Positions 60,101 to 64,000 of a DNA stretch of 64,000 nucleotides are shown here, in pieces; within the stretch, counting starts at the first letter, position 1; each line of letters opens with the position of its first letter. A model generated the notes under the pieces. The model was not told the DNA's origin, searched no databases, and saw only the letters and a list, made by a program, of their open reading frames with translations. The stretch lies in the NCBI GenBank assembly GCA_013400115.1, contig VXBP01002343.1, positions 1,202,278 through 1,266,277 on the forward strand, given 5' to 3'. This stretch comes from Rhinopomastus cyanomelas (taxonomy: Eukaryota; Chordata; Aves; Bucerotiformes; Rhinopomastidae). Position numbers and translations under genes: made by a program.

Positions 60101-62768
60101 CTCAGTTTGGCTGCGAGGATGCTGTGAGAGACCGCGTCAAATGCCTTACTCAAGTCAAGATAGATCACATCCACGGCTCTGCCATCACCTATCCACCTGG
60201 TTATGCCCTCATAAAAGGCTATCAGGTTGGTCAAGCATGACTTTCCCTTTGTTAAGCCATGATGACTGTCCCTAAAGACCCTCCTGTCCTTGATGTGCCT
60301 GGAGACAGCCTCTAGAACAAATTGTTCCATCTAGGATGGAGGTGAGGCTGACCGGTCTACAGTTACCTGGGTCCTCCTCCTTTCCCTTCTTGAAGACTGG
60401 AGTGAGTGACATTTGCTATCCTCCAGTCCCTAGGCAATCCCTAGTTTGACAGATCTCTAAAACATAGCTAAAAAGCCTTCAAAAAGCATCATGCCAAGTG
60501 TATGATTTTGACTTTAAAAACCCCAAACAAAAAGCTATTTATTATGCATGCTAGCAAAACATGTAGGTCTGGCACAGGCCTGTTTGGTTGAATGAACCAT
60601 CCAAACCAGCCAACGCCATAACTACATGTTTTGCTATTGAGTAAGTTTTGCTGTTTTGGTTGACTGAAGCAACCAAACATCACTGGAGAACTTGCTACAG
60701 ACAGTGAATATAGACAGCTTTGAGAGACCAAATAAAGATGTGCTTTCTTTCAGAGACATCTACAGCTCCAAAAGAAGATGAATGGAAAAATAAATCTGCT
60801 TATGAATTGCTTTTTATTTCTGTGATGTAAGAGAAATAAATATGCTTCATTCTGTAGTTATCCCCAACTTCCAACAGATGACAGCACACTGTATCACTGC
60901 CAAACAGGAACCGAAGCAAGCAGAGGCACAATAGAATGAAACAAATATTAATAGACAAAAGATGGCTATGCCCGAGTTGTTCTTCCAGGCTGATGACTTT
61001 AGACATGTGACAGTTTTCTATTTATCTCAAAATATATCTGTAGTTGCTGACATTTAAAAATATATTATGCCTGCAGAAACCATGTGTGTTAACTTTCCTG
61101 GAACTGAATTAAGTCTTGGGGTAATTCTTAGCTCAACAGTGTTAGACTTTCCTGTTTGCAAGATGACTATCAAACCTTCTGGCTTGTAACAGGAATTTCT
61201 GTCTTAAACCACAAAGGCTGGTATGTTTCGTCAACAGCAAATACTTAAGGGGTCTTATAAACTACAGGTTTTCCTGAACTAGGATATTTCTACTCAGCTG
61301 AAAAGAGCAGACATGAGCTCATTCCACCTGTGCTCTGAGCTGGACAGATGTGAAGCACCTTCAGTTGAGAGCTGTGTTAGCACAACCTGTCTGTTAGCAC
61401 TAACAGAATCCACTGAAGGGCTAAAGAGAATGCCTGAGCAAGGCCCAGTCCTTCAGTCTGTCTGCTGCAAGTTGTCCTCAAAGGTAGGAGAAATTAATTT
61501 TATAACTACTACTCAGACTGGCACAGTACTTCATTGAAATTGACTACTTGGTAAATGTGGTAAAATCCAGGCTTTTACTTTTCTCAAAACTTCTTTCAGT
61601 TCTTTAAAAATTAATTCTAATAGGAATGAAAGCTTTTTATTATGACCTAAATTTAAACGGACTTTCAGTACTATTTTTAATTAATTTTTCTTCTGCCTGT
61701 TTGAAAACTTAGCTATGAAGCATACATGAATCTACTTACCAGCCAGCTTTCAACAGCTGAAGGGTAAAGCCACAGTGTACGACTCTACCTAACCTAATAG
61801 TCTTCTGCTAGAAGACAATTTTTTATGCAGTTCAGATAATTAGTCCAACATCTGCTAAACACTTTGGGCTTTTTTGTTGCATTTTATGTGCTGTAATCTC
61901 TTCTCAGTGTACACTATGGAATGCATGCTGAGTCAGAAGCAGACTGGTCACAACCACAGACCACCATGAAAAAACTTAGAAAGTGGCATTCAACTGCTCT
62001 GACAGCCAGGTCTGACCTACTAACCTCTAGACTTGTCCTACAGTGGAGGGAAAGAGGTAACATCTAGAAGGCTCATTATAATACAAGTGTCAAAAATAGC
62101 CAAGAGGAATCATCCTTTTAATCTACTTTAAATTGCACACCAGTGAGAAAATGAGACCCCATTTTAAGATAAGCCATGGAAATGTGGAAACACAGATTGT
62201 ATGGTAAATTATTCCCAGTGGACTGCTCACATTTTATCCGTGAGCTTTGCTACATTTTTTCTAACTGATCTAACTCCTTTACCTGAAGGGAACTTCCCAG
62301 ACATGAACTATGGACATAAATAAATCTATATTGGTGCCAAAAGAAAACATCCACTAACACAGATATCAGAATGGGTCCTGCACAACAAACTATTTGGGTC
62401 ATGGCTGTAATTTATATTCAGAGGGCATCTAGTACATTAGGATCCTGAACTCAGCAAGAAACTGTGCTTATTATTGTCATCGAAGTAGTTAATCAGTAAC
62501 TAAACAGATACATGTACAACAGGAAAAGTCTCCCATCACAGAAATACTCCAGGACATCCTGCCTTGTTTACTCGCTTGACTACAGTGACTGTGAAACTTG
62601 ACACATTTATTTACTGAATTAGCTATTATGGCTCTACTCCCATAATTTTTATGAAATGAAATGAAATTAAGAATCAAATAAGTGAAGATACCTGTGGGGC
62701 ATATCCAGGAGGCACATAAATAGTAGGCACTGAACCATTTGGGGACATCATTGGAACCTGAGCAGGAC
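14834..62768 (-). CDS. FNDC3A: FNDC3A, fibronectin type III domain protein 3A (whole coding span in window, introns included)
   Basis: Twenty-three exons on the minus strand, each bounded by AG/GT splice sites with matching phases, join into one frame of 1139 complete codons after a split first codon. Added to the ~58 N-terminal residues missing off the right edge, this gives 1198 residues, the human length. In order: proline-rich region (about 113-136), charged Ser/Lys-rich linker (165-255), nine FN3 domains (about 270-1151) and a C-terminal hydrophobic anchor (about 1172-1196). Known of the family: a tail-anchored, vesicle/ER-associated protein; the mouse 'symplastic spermatids' mutation in Fndc3a disrupts spermatid-Sertoli adhesion. 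FNDC3B is the main alternative, but residue-by-residue similarity, the C-terminus and the CDADC1 neighbour favour FNDC3A. No frameshift or premature stop was seen. The promoter and first exons are outside the window. Confidence 0.97.
15149..18050. other. FNDC3A last intron
   Basis: 2.9 kb; apart from the CR1 at 15,510-15,850 no repeat or gene was recognised. Confidence 0.7.
15510..15850 (-). repeat. CR1 LINE fragment in last FNDC3A intron
   Basis: Plus strand: AGTTGGAAGGGACCTCTAAG, CATCAAGCCCGATCTTGAGT, CACCACCTCTCTAGGTAACC, CTTTTCCAGCTTAAAACCAT. It lies about 360 bp upstream of the terminal exon in gene sense. Confidence 0.9.
18051..18178 (-). CDS. FNDC3A: FNDC3A coding exon, residues 1052-1094 (FN3-9)
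   Basis: PRIERINDHTCEITWEVLQP, then MKGDPIIYCLQVMVGKDSEF, ending KQ. This is the first half of the last FN3 domain. Acceptor TCCTTCAG, donor CAG/GTATGA. Confidence 0.96.
18749..18915 (-). CDS. FNDC3A: FNDC3A coding exon, residues 996-1052 (FN3-8)
   Basis: FVSLYRGPCHTYKVQRLSES, then CIQACNEAGEGPLSQEY and TTPKSVPAALK. Near-identical to human. Acceptor CCCCTTCCAG, donor AAAG/GTAAAA. Confidence 0.96.
19813..20025 (-). repeat. CR1 LINE fragment
   Basis: Plus strand ATCACAGAATGTTAGGGGTT ... AGACTCCACAACCTCTCTGG ... CCAGTGCTCTGTAACCCTTG. Short 5'-truncated copy in the intron 18,916-20,382. Confidence 0.9.
20383..20592 (-). CDS. FNDC3A: FNDC3A coding exon, residues 926-996 (FN3-7/FN3-8)
   Basis: VRIQALNSLGAGPFSHTIKL ends FN3-7; PLPPDPPRLECAAYSSQ, LKLKWGEGT and IQYHLQMEDKNG follow in FN3-8. 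Acceptor AAACGCTAG. The donor GGAAG/GTTGGT is a poor 5' splice site, but the next exon restores the Arg codon exactly and matches human. Confidence 0.95.
20593..22597. other. FNDC3A intron, 2.0 kb
   Basis: No repeat family recognised. Contains a 21-base palindrome-like sequence at 21,496-21,516. The smaller introns 18,179-18,748 and 18,916-20,382 also hold nothing beyond the CR1 listed. Confidence 0.65.
22598..22881 (-). CDS. FNDC3A: FNDC3A coding exon, residues 832-926 (FN3-6/FN3-7)
   Basis: Largest internal exon (284 bases). VAGAGPFSEVVACMTPASVP ends FN3-6. FN3-7 follows, with PHYSPSTCLAVSWEKPCDHG, then ILGYSIDLGDKQPVTVG, and ends LQPDTTYR. The inter-domain segment around WGLSEDEVES differs most from human. 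Acceptor ATTTGCAG, donor ACAG/GTACAC. Confidence 0.97.
22965..23114 (-). CDS. FNDC3A: FNDC3A coding exon, residues 782-831 (FN3-6)
   Basis: Reads VPVSNGADITEYRLEWGGVE, then CMQISYCGPGL and LPATIYYCRVQ. Acceptor ATTTAAAG, donor CAG/GTAAAG. Confidence 0.96.
23115..24700. other. FNDC3A intron, 1.6 kb
   Basis: AT-rich; one CR1 3' end (24,497-24,640) close to the next exon. No coding content recognised. Confidence 0.7.
24497..24640 (+). repeat. CR1 LINE 3' end
   Basis: GTTGTGTAGATATGGGGCTT, GGTTGGACTAGGTGATCTTA, then CAATTCTATAATTAT. About 145 bp, 5'-truncated. Confidence 0.85.
24701..24814 (-). CDS. FNDC3A: FNDC3A coding exon, residues 744-781 (FN3-5/FN3-6)
   Basis: FGPYSEKCEVTTAPGPPDQC closes FN3-5; PPQVACRSAACAQVSWE opens FN3-6. 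Acceptor TTTTTAATAG, donor GAG/GTAAGA, phase 0. Confidence 0.96.
25452..25627 (-). CDS. FNDC3A: FNDC3A coding exon, residues 685-743 (FN3-5)
   Basis: Reads PPQVDGGSPITCYGLEM ... REVYQGSDVECTVGSLLPG ... RAANKAG. The C-C' and E-F strands of FN3-5 are visible. Acceptor TTATTTTTAG, donor GGG/GTGAGG. Confidence 0.96.
25714..25819 (-). CDS. FNDC3A: FNDC3A coding exon, residues 650-685 (FN3-4/FN3-5)
   Basis: Reads ASDSLLVQTPAVVPGPCQPP, then the start of FN3-5 ending IQLRW. Acceptor CTTTATAG, donor TGGG/GTAATT. The intron to the next exon is only 86 bp. Confidence 0.95.
25820..27760. other. FNDC3A intron, 1.9 kb, possibly with LTR-like sequence
   Basis: 26,800-27,480 is more GC-rich than its surroundings and has a TATA-like CCTATAAAAGCTTAAGG (about 27,350) followed by ATTAAA. 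This could be a degraded solo LTR, but no paired TG...CA ends or target-site duplication could be established. The 637-bp intron 24,815-25,451 shows nothing. Confidence 0.35.
27761..27879 (-). CDS. FNDC3A: FNDC3A coding exon, residues 610-649 (FN3-4)
   Basis: Reads NKWDTIYSGAAREHVCDRL, then NPGGSYRLRVYCVGEGGQS. Acceptor CACCTTTCAG, donor ATG/GTAATA. The donor is weaker than its neighbours (no G at +5). Confidence 0.95.
28755..28855 (+). repeat. CR1 LINE 3' tail (about 95 bp)
   Basis: Very short CR1 copy: CCTGTGTGACTTAGTCTGGG ... GATTGGACTAGATGATCTTT ... CCTAATGATTCTATGA. It faces the minus-strand CR1 that follows. Confidence 0.88.
28870..29125 (-). repeat. CR1 LINE fragment (internal part)
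   Basis: Plus strand: GCTGCCCCTTCAGATATCAG, CCCTCCTCTGGACCAACAGG, GGGGCAGAGTAGAGGTGCAG. This is the reverse complement of the region encoding the end of CR1 ORF2 (HLYSAPMTLHCVKFWSPQ on the minus strand). Its own 3' end is missing. Confidence 0.88.
29264..29332 (-). CDS. FNDC3A: FNDC3A coding exon, residues 587-610 (FN3-4)
   Basis: Sixty-nine-base exon (PPKDNGGAAVNTYVVEMSEG), with the P-x-D-N-G-G-x-x-x-x-Y-x-V-E motif typical of FN3 C strands. Acceptor TTTGTTATAG, donor ATG/GTAGGT. Confidence 0.95.
29333..30555. other. FNDC3A intron, 1.2 kb
   Basis: No repeat family recognised. Near the next exon (30,355-30,395), a 13-base direct repeat TTTTGAATCAGAT occurs twice. Confidence 0.65.
30556..30694 (-). 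CDS. FNDC3A: FNDC3A coding exon, residues 541-587 (FN3-3/FN3-4)
   Basis: Starts VIAYNSEGKSSPSE (G strand of FN3-3) and continues CPDKPGVPSKPAVKGKI into FN3-4, ending FKITW plus a split Asp. Acceptor GTTTACAG, donor TGGG/GTAAGA. Confidence 0.96.
31640..32720 (+). repeat. Ancient degraded CR1 LINE
   Basis: Recognisable landmarks in order: GTGGACATTGTCTACTCTGA (RT motif A region, frame broken), TTGACAAAAGTAAATGTAAA, GGAACGCATCCTGGCAGTAG, AACAAGGGATGTGATTAG, and a weak 3' end GTCCCTTCCAAGCTTTTC. Many frameshifts; about 1.1 kb. Confidence 0.75.
33800..34615 (-). repeat. CR1 LINE fragment
   Basis: Plus strand: GATTATCTGGTCCAATCTTT, CTGCCCCTTGTCCTCTGCAT, CTTCATGGCCCTTCTTTGGA, CCAGGTCTCTCTGTAAGATG, GTTTGGTGTCACCAACAAAG. 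An 0.8-kb older copy covering the ORF2 end and 3' UTR. Confidence 0.88.
34799..34885 (-). CDS. FNDC3A: FNDC3A coding exon, residues 512-540 (FN3-3)
   Basis: Reads GYGFKPKYDGDDLTYTV, then NLRRSTKYKFR. Acceptor TTCTGCAG, donor AGG/GTAAGA, phase 0. Confidence 0.95.
35463..35637 (-). CDS. FNDC3A: FNDC3A coding exon, residues 453-511 (FN3-2/FN3-3)
   Basis: Ends FN3-2 (SGFSEEVLYHTSGTAP) and starts FN3-3 (INAGVTWLSLQWTKPSG, GISYILEMEDEN). Nearly identical to human in the WLSLQW-KPSGTPSDEG block. Acceptor TTAAACAG, donor TCA/GTAAGT. Confidence 0.96.
38640..39440 (+). repeat. CR1 LINE fragment, about 0.8 kb
   Basis: Covers the end of ORF2 and the 3' UTR: CAACAGGGTGAGGTTTAACA, GAGAAGGACCTGGGAATACT, GTACTCGGCACTGGTGAGGC, GGAAGCACTTCCTCAAGGAA, then GATCTTAGAGGTCTTTTCCA. 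Confidence 0.92.
39472..39570 (-). repeat. CR1 LINE 3' end
   Basis: Plus strand ACCACAGAATGATTTGGAAT ... GAAGGAACCTTCAGAGGTTA. It is tail-to-tail with the preceding copy. Confidence 0.8.
40177..40301 (-). CDS. FNDC3A: FNDC3A coding exon, residues 412-453 (FN3-2)
   Basis: Reads GKGNGEFCQCYYGQQ, then the FN3 signature LSPAMGYTFRLAAKNDMG. Acceptor TTTCCTAG, donor AG/GTAAAT, leaving a split Ser codon. Confidence 0.95.
40911..40964 (-). CDS. FNDC3A: FNDC3A coding exon, residues 394-411 (FN3-2)
   Basis: Fifty-four-base exon reading ASCDNGSKIHSYLLEWDE, the C-C' strands of FN3 domain 2. Acceptor CTCTTGCAG, donor GAA/GTAAGC, phase 0 on both sides. Confidence 0.94.
41356..41494 (-). CDS. FNDC3A: FNDC3A coding exon, residues 347-393 (FN3-1/FN3-2)
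   Basis: Closes FN3 domain 1 (KVQVEYNCVKGSPSEAESF) and opens domain 2 (CEPDTPNLPRI, SLTLQWK). Acceptor CACATTAG, donor AAG/GTAACA. Confidence 0.95.
41495..42965. other. FNDC3A intron, 1.5 kb
   Basis: No repeat or coding content recognised. Confidence 0.65.
42966..43025 (-). CDS. FNDC3A: FNDC3A coding exon, residues 327-347 (FN3-1)
   Basis: Sixty-base exon (GEENKVTVNDLRPATDYHA) with the L-x-P-x-T-x-Y signature of FN3 E-F strands. Enters in phase 2 and leaves in phase 2 at AA/GTGAGT. Confidence 0.94.
43745..43810 (-). repeat. CR1 LINE 3' end (about 65 bp)
   Basis: Plus strand ATCACAGAATCTCTCTGGTT, GACCTTTAAGATCATCAAGT. Very short copy in intron 43,026-44,204, which is otherwise featureless apart from a T-run near 43,250. 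Confidence 0.85.
44205..44362 (-). CDS. FNDC3A: FNDC3A coding exon, residues 275-327 (FN3-1, first half)
   Basis: Reads VSDIQARTALLTWSPP, then a variable acidic loop, then the VPEVYTYEVMISSNGKDG strand. The TWSPP motif marks the B strand of FN3 domain 1. The loop (AREDADKND) is the most diverged part relative to human. Donor AT/GTAAGT. Confidence 0.95.
45690..45860 (+). repeat. CR1 LINE fragment
   Basis: GGTGGTGAAACGCTGGAAGA, TTGCCCAAAGCAGTGGTAGA, CATTCAAGGTCAGGCTGGAC, then CTTCTGAAGGTCCCTAATAA and ATGATTCTATGG. Confidence 0.88.
46660..46990 (-). repeat. Ancient CR1/L2-like LINE remnant
   Basis: Plus strand keeps reversed landmarks: GTTTTTTCCTAATGCCCAGG, then CATTTGAAGACTGTTAGCAT and a diverged TCCCCTCA...TCT...CTCC stretch. 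Heavily mutated; the family assignment is tentative. Confidence 0.5.
47630..47646. repeat. (CA)n microsatellite
   Basis: GCACACACACACACACAG: about eight CA units. Confidence 0.85.
50366..50421. repeat. Imperfect 25-bp tandem repeat
   Basis: CCTTGCTCTCCATCTTG followed by CTCTTCCA, then the same 16 bases again at 50,391 with a diverged end. Pyrimidine-rich on the plus strand. Confidence 0.8.
51158..51216 (-). CDS. FNDC3A: FNDC3A coding exon, residues 255-274
   Basis: Short 59-base exon reading KDEETKALEALLSNIAKPV, the lead-in to the first FN3 domain. It matches the human segment with two substitutions. The acceptor is TTTTTTAAG and the donor GTG/GTAAGT. Confidence 0.94.
51295..51370 (-). repeat. 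CR1 LINE 3' end (about 75 bp)
   Basis: Plus strand CACAGTAATGATAAGGTTGG, AAAGACCTTAAAGATCATCC, with a short repeated ATCACAG terminus. It lies about 80 bp upstream (gene sense) of the 59-base exon at 51,158-51,216. Confidence 0.88.
51800..52500. other. GC/CpG-richer unclassified block, possibly LTR-derived
   Basis: Composition changes abruptly from the AT-rich intron. It holds pyrimidine-rich CCCCTCCCTCTTATCCCCCC, then CTTCGCTCCATCTTGG, and a CpG-bearing end near 52,400-52,450. These are loosely LTR/leader-like, but no paired ends or retroviral reading frames were established. Confidence 0.3.
52880..53115 (-). repeat. CR1 LINE fragment
   Basis: Plus strand CACAGAGTCACAGAACTGTT, ATCACCAAGTCCAGCCACTG, CTTCTCCAATGTTTGAGAAC, AAAATCTTCCTAGTATCCCA. 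Old, diverged copy. Confidence 0.75.
53146..53254 (+). repeat. CR1 LINE 3' tail (about 105 bp)
   Basis: GTTCCTGTGTGACTTGGTCT ... GGGGATTGACTAGATGATCT, with the 8-bp terminal repeat ATTCTATG present twice. It faces the preceding minus copy. Confidence 0.9.
53870..54162 (+). repeat. CR1 LINE fragment
   Basis: GACAAGGGGTCATAGTCTTA, CATTAGGAGGAAATTTTTCA, CCATCCCTGGAGGTGTTCAA, GGTTGGACTGGATGATCTTT, TTACTGTGATACTGTGAA. Confidence 0.9.
54515..54542. repeat. Compound (CT)8(AT)6 microsatellite
   Basis: Eight CT units followed directly by six AT units. In the FNDC3A transcript it is an (AU)n(AG)n tract beginning about 25 bases after the 5' splice site of exon 54,568-54,840. Confidence 0.9.
54568..54840 (-). 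CDS. FNDC3A: FNDC3A coding exon, residues 164-255 (charged linker)
   Basis: Encodes the linker before the FN3 array: a basic stretch (YERLQKKLKDRHGTQKDK), a conserved SSPQKCPSP serine/proline block, and a Ser/Lys/Gly-rich tail. Low-complexity, probably disordered. The donor is GAAG/GTAAGTG. A (CT)n(AT)n microsatellite lies 25 bp into the following intron. Confidence 0.95.
54841..57399. other. FNDC3A intron, 2.6 kb
   Basis: AT-rich, no recognised repeats or genes. A small duplication CTATTATATATTT occurs twice near 55,236-55,264. Confidence 0.65.
57400..57637 (-). CDS. FNDC3A: FNDC3A coding exon, residues 85-164 (proline-rich)
   Basis: Begins VIEDNGVRRVVVVPQAPEF after the acceptor CTGTACAG and ends in phase 1 at CTGG/GTAAGT. 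It carries the proline-rich stretch with PPHPPLPGF and IPPPPRH, a likely docking segment for SH3/WW-type or profilin-like partners (inference from composition only). Confidence 0.96.
58641..58700. repeat. 30-bp tandem duplication
   Basis: Two consecutive 30-base units starting ATTCC and sharing TATTAACAGCAGTAA at the same offset (58,648-58,662 and 58,678-58,692), diverged at their ends. Confidence 0.85.
58965..60430 (-). mobile_element. CR1 LINE, 5'-truncated, with readable reverse transcriptase segment
   Basis: Longest and least decayed LINE in the window. The minus strand from about 60,330 keeps an open segment of about 180 codons of ORF2 reverse transcriptase: YLDLSKAFDAVSH (motif A aspartate), GVPQGSVLGPVLFNLFIDDL (motif B) and KFADDTKL (catalytic FADD, motif C). 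It is then broken by a plus-strand CR1 tail at 59,703-59,797, after which ORF2 continues degraded (EKDLGFLVDSRMTMSQQ, FLLYSALVRPHLEYC) to the 3' UTR and end at about 58,965. The ORF2 N-terminal half, including the endonuclease, is missing, so it cannot be autonomous. Confidence 0.9.
59703..59797 (+). repeat. CR1 3' tail nested in the opposite-strand CR1
   Basis: CTGTGTGACTTGGTCTAGGT ... GGGGGATTGGACTAGATGAT ... CAATGATTCTA. It interrupts ORF2 just after the WAERC segment of the host element, so it inserted later. Confidence 0.88.
60552..60677. repeat. Cluster of inverted repeats
   Basis: Perfect 15-base arms TAGCAAAACATGTAG (60,552-60,566) and CTACATGTTTTGCTA (60,622-60,636) separated by 55 bases. 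Inside, GTTTGG (60,582-60,587) pairs with CCAAAC (60,601-60,606). A second small stem TTTGGTTG / CAACCAAA lies at 60,655-60,677. TA dinucleotides at both outer ends would fit a small DNA-transposon (MITE) with TA target sites; a hairpin RNA is another possibility. Confidence 0.7.
62692..62768 (-). CDS. FNDC3A: FNDC3A coding exon, residues 59-84
   Basis: First FNDC3A exon in the window. It starts with two bases completing Gly59 and reads PAQVPMMSPNGSVP through GYAPQ, almost identical to human FNDC3A. The acceptor is TGTTTAG and the donor CAG/GTATCT. The exon encoding the initiator Met must lie to the right of 64,000. Confidence 0.95.
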
Positions 62769-63071
62769 CTAAACAGGTTACACAAATATTTAATATAGCA
62801 CCATTTAATACTTTGTGAAAGCTGAAAGAACATACTGAACTGCAAAAACTTGCAAGACAACATGGGTAAATGAGGGCAACGAGCTGTTCAGAAAGACTTA
62901 CAGCAAAGTAAGCACACTTAGAAACCTAAGAAGCAGTTTAAGAAAATCCAATAAACAAAAAAATCATTAACCAGTAGATATTTCTCCCTTCTCTGTCAGT
63001 ACTCTTGCAGGAGAGCTTATATTAAAGCCTTTTCACAGGTAACAAATCAAAACAAGTGTCCCAAGATGAAA

Positions 63072-63165
63072 ATACAGAATCACAGAATGGTTTAGGCTGG
63101 AAGGAACCTTAGAGATGGTCTAATTTCAACCCCAATGCCATCAGCAGGGACACCTCCTGCTATGT
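63072..63165 (-). repeat. CR1 LINE 3' end
   Basis: Plus strand ACAGAATCACAGAATGGTTT, GGCTGGAAGGAACCTTAGAG, CCATCAGCAGGGACACCTCC. Confidence 0.9.
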
Positions 63166-63419
63166 GGGTACTTTGAACAAAAAATGACACAGGTTGCTGA
63201 AAACAGGTAGCATTCAGTTAAGAAAACTGCCTACAAAATTGCTGCTCTGTTACTATGTTCTTACCACTTAAACTGGTCTCAGTACCACAGGAGTGGGAGG
63301 TGGCAAACAGGACACTACCTTAAGGTACCTGGGGAAAGGTGGTGTGTTACAAACCACTAAGTCTTCTCCTACTAACAGGAACAGTTCTGGCATCATGATG
63401 GTCCTTGTACCATACAAAT

Positions 63420-64000
63420 CAGAATGAACAGAGAGCGCAGGCACTTAGATAAATATGACACAAGGGAATATGTTAAGGTGGCATCTGTAGATAAAGCACT
63501 GCCTGGGAAATCTGATAGCTTCAAAGAGCACAGGGAGGCTGTCACATACTCAGATTTTAAAAAACCTTTTGACAATCTCTCATGAAGACTCTTAAAGAAG
63601 TAATGCTGCCTTCGGTTAAAAAAGGGGCTTTTCATGAATAACTAACTGTCTGGAGAAGAGGAAAGAAAGAGAAATGATCAGCTTTCAGAATGCCTAGAGT
63701 GACCAAAGGAGTCCCACAGGCACACAAAAAAGAATCTGTTCAATGGATTAACAACATTTCTGGAAAGAGAAATCAATAGCAAGGTAACAAATAGTTGGTA
63801 TGTTTTCAGAGAACTGCAAAAGATCTTTCAGTACCCAATGCCCAGATGATAAAAAAGCAGGAGAAATGGTGTTAACAAGTGCAAAGTAATACACCTGGAC
63901 AAAACCAAAGTATTTCTTTATAGTAATGTCATAAATTAGCTGTAAATAAACAGGCTGTGGAGTTACTATATATATGCCTAAAGAAATACCAGCCAATTAG
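63420..64000 (+). repeat. Ancient CR1-type LINE remnant running off the right edge
   Basis: Scattered translated landmarks in order: SDFKKPFDNLS (RT motif A region), then GVPQ (GGAGTCCCACAGG, motif B), then NKCKVIHLDKTK. The catalytic FADD segment is not visible. Very old copy. Confidence 0.6.

Larger units (their letters stand above)
57638..62691. other. FNDC3A intron, 5.1 kb
   Basis: Contains the CR1 with its nested tail, the 30-bp duplication and the inverted-repeat cluster. The 122-codon frame at 58,252-58,620 (minus) is not recognised. 60,700-62,690 shows nothing. Confidence 0.65.

Noticed and set aside
59755..60330. 191-codon frame as a host protein-coding gene
   Set aside because: It is CR1 reverse transcriptase (YLDLSKAFD, FADD); the last ~14 codons come from the nested CR1 tail.
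1..64000. CRISPR array, operon or bacterial defence system
   Set aside because: All repeats are explained as CR1 pieces, microsatellites or small duplications in a vertebrate genome; there are no regularly spaced repeats with unique spacers.

Overview
This is a piece of a bird nuclear genome. It contains two vertebrate protein-coding genes split into many short exons with GT-AG introns, AT-rich introns, one CpG island, and about 28 recognisable fragments of CR1, the LINE family typical of birds. The species cannot be fixed from the sequence. There is no bacterial, organellar or CRISPR content.

Both genes, and a dead gene between them, lie on the minus strand, so the window is best read from right to left. 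From 64,000 down to about 12,600 lies FNDC3A (fibronectin type III domain containing 3A). Twenty-three coding exons from 62,768 to 14,834 give an unbroken frame from residue 59 to the stop codon, matching the human 1198-residue length. Only the first ~58 residues and the promoter are off the right edge. The exons encode a proline-rich N-terminal part, nine FN3 domains and a C-terminal transmembrane anchor. A 3' UTR of about 2.2 kb ends at an AATAAA signal near 12,614.

From about 12,440 to 11,135, where mammals carry the motilin receptor gene MLNR between FNDC3A and CDADC1, there are collinear but broken remnants of a motilin/ghrelin-receptor-type GPCR. TM1 with the first intracellular loop, then TM3 to TM4, and possibly TM5 can be seen. 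They contain a frameshift and an altered E-R-Y motif, and three CR1 pieces in alternating orientation sit where TM2 should be. I read this as an MLNR pseudogene, the main finding of this window.

From about 11,100 to 4,450 lies intergenic DNA with CR1 fragments and one tRNA-headed SINE with a CR1-like tail (6,724-6,896). At about 3,750-4,450 is a CpG island with the first exon of CDADC1 (cytidine/dCMP deaminase domain protein). Its second coding exon is at 542-636 and the rest runs off the left edge.

The FNDC3A introns hold mostly CR1 debris. It ranges from ancient remnants (31,640-32,720; 46,660-46,990; 63,420-64,000) to a younger element at 58,965-60,430 that keeps a readable reverse-transcriptase segment. 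A CpG-dense patch in the FNDC3A 3' UTR and a palindrome cluster at 60,552-60,677 are not explained by the genes or repeats I recognise. I found no previously undescribed multi-gene system.
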